Assembly: GCF_000003815.2 (NCBI RefSeq)
Contig: NC_049992.1
Location: 12,060,131 to 12,124,130, forward strand
Direction: 5' to 3'
Origin: Branchiostoma floridae
Taxonomy: Eukaryota; Chordata; Leptocardii; Amphioxiformes; Branchiostomatidae
Length of the DNA stretch: 64,000 bases
Below the pieces are notes generated by a model. It worked only from the letters and a program-made list of their open reading frames with translations. It had not been told where the DNA came from and searched no databases. Below are positions 59,401 to 64,000 of this stretch, piece after piece (the first letter of the stretch is position 1; every line of letters begins with the position of its first letter). The position numbers and the translations under genes were made by a program.

Positions 59401-62400
59401 CCTGCTATGGAGATGAAACATAATAGTTTGAATGTGTTGTTGGACCGCACCATTTGGAGAAAGATTGCCCACCGAGTCAACCAATACAACAGTGTTGCGA
59501 GAGGGGGTAAGGTAAGGTTGTTTGAAAAGCACACATACTTCCATGTGTTCAGGGTCCTTCTGTACAGCTGCCTCAAACAACAGCACAGCATTGGCCAGGT
59601 CACCCTGCTTCAGCCTCTCCATGCCCTCCTTAAAGGCATCGGGATGGTCCTTCAGGGGGTTGTCCTCCTCAAATGTGTACTCCTGAAAAACAGTACTTAT
59701 TCGTTAAAAGGGTTGTGCACCATGCTTATCTAAACTGCTCTTGAGCTCTTATTGAAGGTAGGTAGGTAAAGGAAAAGGTAGTCCCATAGCCTTTGAGGCT
59801 GTAGGGGCAGTTGGTTGTTATACGCTGTGTCTAGGGCATGGTATCGGGAGGCAGAGCACTCCCCTACCCTCCCACTGCCTTTTACGTCCCCAACCAAAGT
59901 CAGGTAACCATTTTTACACCTGGTTAGCGTGAGGAAAATCTTGCAAAGTGCCTTTTCCAAAGGATAGCATGACAGGAAGGGACCCTGCAGTTACGTCACA
60001 CAGCCCCACTGTTACTACTCATACTGTCACCTTTGTACTAAAAAAAGTAACTGCTTCACACCACTCACCTTGTTAGTGTCTACAACATTGTCAAAGTCTG
60101 ACAGCCAGGGATGGGCGGAGTCCTGCTGTGCTAACTGGTCCCACTCCTCTTGTAACTTGTCCCAGAAGTCACTACCAGCCTGGTGGGAAAACACAGAGAA
60201 AACATGTAAGAATGAATCATCATCAATTATAAGGATTGAATTGACTTTTGAAAAGATTTTCTTTGAAAAGGTTGAATACAGTACATGCACTTTCACCAAA
60301 AAACATCAATGTCACTGAAAGTACAAAAATACATGACTTTTCAGAAGCAAAATACAATGTACAATGTCATTTTTTTTTTACATGTAGCTGCCCTTTAGAC
60401 ATTAGGAACTACTGTAACACACATACTTCAAATCACTCTACTGTATAGCTGTACAATATTGCTGTTTTAACATTCCTATGAACTCATCAACTCATCATCT
60501 TTTACTTCAAAATGCCCTGAACATGGAGAGCCGGCAGACTCAAGTCCATCAATAATGGACAAACAGAGAACTCTGGTCACCTCTAACTGTTGTCTGGCTT
60601 CATCAGTGTCAAAGTTCAACACATCTGGTTCCTGTTGGAACTGTCTAACCCACTCCTCCTCTTCTGCTTCTGCTCCTCGCTGCCAACCCTGGGGAGGGGG
60701 GCAAAATTGATCAATGAAGAAGTTTGCGAGAGAAAGGAGATGATGACATAAACTTTGGGGAGGGGGCAAAGAACTGTCACTGGGGAAAACTTGTGGGGAG
60801 GGGAGGGGAGATATTGTCATATCTTGCTTTGTGGACAACCTCACTCAAAAGTAACATTACATGTATTACAGGAGCAAGAGGTGGCACTGCAAGTTTGAGA
60901 ATAACCGCAGACAAACTAAAACTTACGTCACTGCATTAAATAGTGGTAGCACAGAACATTGATCATGCACATATATACCTGTTCTCTAGCAAACTGTTCT
61001 GTCCACTTTTCAGCTTCCCTGTCTGCTGTCTGGTCTATAACCTGGTTCCCCTCTATTGTCACATCCCCCTCGCCTATCTTCTTCACAAACTTCATGAACT
61101 AAACACAGACAGAATAGAACAGATCCCGTCAGCAAATGCCAAAGACACATTTAGTAAAATTAGCACCATATTTTCTCACTTGAAAGAGACAATTGGCAAG
61201 CAATTTTCCTTTCAAATACACTTTGAATCATGATTTTTCTCTGAAGGTAATTTTCCTTTTTCTTTCAATAATGTAGGGTGGTGTAAAATCAACTTTCTCT
61301 TTACAATTTGGGTATCTATATGTTCAGGAATTTCCCAGTTTTGGCTTATTACAACGGTTTAACAAAGCAAAAGTGTCAACTTTCAAAATCAATTGTATTA
61401 TAAAAGACAGTGATTGCTGATACTGTTCGATATCTATGGAGTCAGTGTCACTATGAAGAGAAGAGAGCAGACCTTGTCTACAGACATTGGGAAGGCAAAA
61501 TCCTCTGTCTGTAAGATAAACAACACGCTGTACTCACTTTCTTTCAATCTCATTCATTAACTTTGGTTTCTAGAATATTTTTAATTTCCTACAAGAAAGG
61601 TTTGCAAAAAAAAGCATACACAAAGCAGCCCAATCTGTATCAGCCTATTGTTTCCATTATGTGATGTACAATATTTGTATGATGTTTGCAGTAAGTTGAA
61701 GCATTGTTTTTGCTTTTGTCATAAAATTTTCTTGCAGGAAAGCAAAAAGACTGAATACACGAGTTAATCTTTAGATTAGTTGAGCTTACACCACAGTGCA
61801 TTTTGAAAATTAAATGAAGAGAAGAAGGCTTACCTCAGAGTTTGTTAATTTCGGGTCATCTACCGACTGCAGGAGCTGATTGGCTGTTCTGGCAAGTTCG
61901 TTATCTTGGTCTGTAAACTCCTCAACCCTGCATGGCAGACGTGTACATTTGGAGAGTTAAGATCCGAATAAGCAAAAACAAAACTTGAAAAATTACCTGA
62001 AATGACCTCAAAACCAAATCTAACACTACTGTTTGTATGATGTTGTGGAATCAAATGCCCCACAATTGAGCTGTATAAGTATAAAAAGTTGTTTCAACTG
62101 TTTTTTTCCTCAATTTTGTCCACTTTTTACACAGTCCTAGATTGTAACAATCAATTACTAGTATATATATGTACCATTTTGTATCTGCTTCATCTTCTAA
62201 TTTGACAAATTCTTCTGTCCTGCAAAACAAAACATAATGTAAATTGATTAAGGTCACAAATACAAATACAAAAAAATTCATCCAAAAGGAAACAGAGACT
62301 GAGAGGTTTTTCGATCAATATTTAGATGGAAAAAAAGAAACATATCACCAACCAGGTTTTATCTTCTGCTTGTTCTAGATACTCATGGGCCCACTTGGCA

Positions 62401-62805
62401 TCAGCCTGTTCCAAGGGGAGGATATCTGGACCTAGCAATAAATCAGAAAAGTGGAGTTAAATTGTGTTGCAGTGTCCACAGCTATATCTTAAGGATCCAA
62501 AGACATTACGACAAGCTTCTGAGAGAAAACTACACTAGAGGGAATGGTGCAGTTCTTTCAAGATAAAACAATTGTCAAATAGCAAGAAGACTGACAGGTA
62601 ACATTGTGCAACAGATAAAAAAGGTAATTTGTAAGTTGTAAGTTAAAAGGAATTTTTATACATTCTACAGTCTCACCTGCATATCTACTGAGAGGATCGT
62701 CTACAAACTCCTTGGACCAGTCCGAGTCATTCAAGTCTGTTCCTTCCTTAGCAAGGTACTCATCCGCCCAGTTTGCAGCAGTGGCAAGGTCAGCTACATT
62801 GGGTG
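56490..62805 (-). CDS. PEX5: Peroxisomal targeting signal 1 receptor PEX5 (N-terminal exons missing)
   Basis: Thirteen exons, N- to C-terminal: 62677-62805, 62353-62431, 62175-62219, 61834-61927, 60979-61098, 60581-60688, 60069-60179, 59539-59682, 59024-59094, 58374-58568, 57777-57945, 57221-57378, 56490-56700. They join in frame for 543 residues; the first needs one more base, so the Cys-containing N-terminus is upstream. The N-half has diaromatic pentapeptides (WADEY, WSKEF, WAHEY, WTEEF, WVEEF, WTEQF, WVRQF) that bind PEX14 and dock cargo at the peroxisome. The C-half is the TPR domain that binds the PTS1 (SKL-type) tail: [59 protein letters not shown] and [20 protein letters not shown]. 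One PEX5/PEX5L-type gene; which of the two vertebrate copies it is nearest cannot be judged. Confidence 0.94.
59755..59975. repeat. Possible SINE-like dispersed repeat in a PEX5 intron
   Basis: The text CAGGTAACCATTTTTACACC followed by a GTGAGGAAAATCTTG..AAGTGCCTT segment resembles a short repeat I associate with marine invertebrate genomes. There is no second copy in the window, so this is recollection, not proof. Confidence 0.3.
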
Positions 62806-63024
62806 CTAGAAACAAAAAGATATCATCTACATGTATGAACAGAATTTGTATCATTAAACAGAAATAAGGGATACTACCAATATACCAATCACATAAAAAG
62901 TGAACAATGCAAGAACTCATTTTCAGTCCCTAATGAAAGATAGTGTATACAGCTGCTTGATTCATTTTGTATTGATATAATACAATTGTACAATTCTACG
63001 AGCTATATCTGAAGACCGTGGATT

Positions 63025-63120
63025 GATGAATTCCACAGCTGTGATATTCATCACTTAGATGATGAATTCCACAGCTGTGGTATTCATCAGATGATGAATT
63101 CCACAGCTGTGGAATTCATT
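63025..63120. repeat. Three palindromic 28-bp units before the satellite
   Basis: GATGAATTCCACAGCTGTG-type units start at 63025, 63061 and 63093. Each is a dyad centred on CAGCTG. The third contains a perfect 26-bp palindrome at 63094-63119. Their ends (GATGAAT / ATTCATC) are the same words that form the hairpin in the adjoining satellite. Confidence 0.85.
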
Positions 63121-63133
63121 AATAGTGCTGTGA

Positions 63134-64000
63134 GATTCATCGATCTACTGATAAATCCAACGCCACTTCCGTCCCTAATACTGGCGATCGGCCGTGAGAT
63201 TCATCGATCTACTGATGAACCCAACGCCACTTCCGTCCCTAATACCGGCGATCGGCCGTGAGATTCATCGATCTACTGATGAATCCAACACCACTTCCGT
63301 CCCTAATACTGGTGATCGGCCGTGAGATTCATCGATCTACTGATGAATCCAACGCCACTTCCGTCCCTAATACTGGCGATCGGCCGTGGGATTCATCGAT
63401 CTACTGATGAATCCAACGCCACTTCCGTCCCTAATACTGGCGATCGGCTGTGGGATTCATCGATCTACTGATGAATCCAACGCCACTTCCGTCCCTAATA
63501 CTGGCGATCGGCCGTGGGATTCATCGATCTACTGATGAATCCAACGCCACTTCCGTCCCTAATACTGGCGATCGGCCGTGGGATTCATCGATCTACTGAT
63601 GAATCCAACGCCACTTCCGTCCCTAATACTGGCGATCGGCCGTGGGATTCATCGATCTACTGATGAATCCAATGCCACTTCCGTCCCTAATACCGGCGAT
63701 CGGCCGTGGGATTCATCGATCTACAGATGAACCCAACGCCACTTCCGTCCCTTATACTGGCGATCGGCCGTGAGATTCATCGATCTACTGATGAATCCAA
63801 CGCCACTTCCGTCCCTAATACTGGCGATCGGCCGTGGGATTCATCGATCTACTGATGAATCCAATGCCACTTCCGTCCCTAATACCGGCGATCGGCCGTG
63901 GGATTCATCGATCTACTGATGAATCCAACGCCACTTCCGTCCCTTATACTGGCGATCGGCCGTGGGATTCATCGATCTACAGATGAACCCAACGCCACTC
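63134..64000. repeat. 64-bp satellite array (13.5 copies, open at the right edge)
   Basis: GATTCATCGATCTACTGATG starts (with small substitutions) at 63134 and then every 64 bases through 63966, 14 starts with no insertion or deletion. Each unit holds an inverted pair GGATTCATC / GATGAATCC around an 8-base loop, then CCACTTCCGTCCCTAATAC and GGCGATCGGCCG. The array continues beyond the window. It lies upstream of the visible PEX5 exons, in an intron or in the 5' flank. Confidence 0.95.

Noticed and set aside
63134..64000. Possible CRISPR array because of regular spacing
   Set aside because: There are no unique spacers: the whole 64-bp unit repeats, and the DNA is clearly eukaryotic.

Overview
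This is animal (eukaryotic) genomic DNA: every multi-exon gene here is interrupted by GT-AG introns, and the proteins are metazoan (Polyhomeotic, PEX5, mitoribosomal L47, C2H2 zinc fingers, a death-domain protein). One Polyhomeotic gene lies next to MRPL47 and one PEX5 gene. This combines neighbours that vertebrates split between two paralogous regions, and together with the death-domain protein and abundant small DNA transposons it fits an invertebrate chordate, most likely an amphioxus. The species is an inference.

Layout. (1) 3.2-13.3 kb, + strand: six zinc-finger cassettes in a row. Five show a splice acceptor entering in the same phase (one base borrowed from an upstream exon); the acceptor of cassette 2 is hidden in a 100-N gap. 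Each ends in a stop, and most are followed by a poly(A) signal. No common 5' exon is visible; it should lie upstream or in the 759-N gap at the left edge. I read this as one gene with alternative 3'-terminal finger exons. Transposons (a foldback element, a hAT element and a 0.7 kb TIR element) sit between the cassettes. (2) 16.9-22.1 kb, + strand: a coiled-coil/death-domain protein of at least 841 residues with a repetitive, charged Asp/Arg/Tyr tail. (3) 22.5-23.3 kb: degenerate 162-bp tandem repeats. (4) 25.0-49.1 kb, - strand: a complete Polyhomeotic (PHC) gene with 16 coding exons (1025 residues), a predicted non-coding first exon and an ETS/YY1-type promoter. (5) 50.1-51.6 kb, - strand: a small coiled-coil protein resembling C3orf14. 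(6) 51.7-52.2 kb: the 3' end of a LINE. (7) 52.4-55.0 kb, + strand: complete MRPL47. (8) 56.5-62.8 kb, - strand: PEX5 lacking its N-terminal exons. (9) 63.1-64.0 kb: an indel-free 64-bp satellite that runs off the window.

The genes do not form a pathway. PHC is a nuclear Polycomb repressor (PRC1), MRPL47 is mitochondrial, and PEX5 is the cytosolic receptor for peroxisomal matrix proteins. The most unusual items are the zinc-finger cassette array, a hAT element whose 8-bp target duplication is the splice donor of MRPL47, a triplicated splice donor in PHC, phase-2 micro-exons that rebuild WxxxF motifs in PEX5, and the exact 64-bp satellite.
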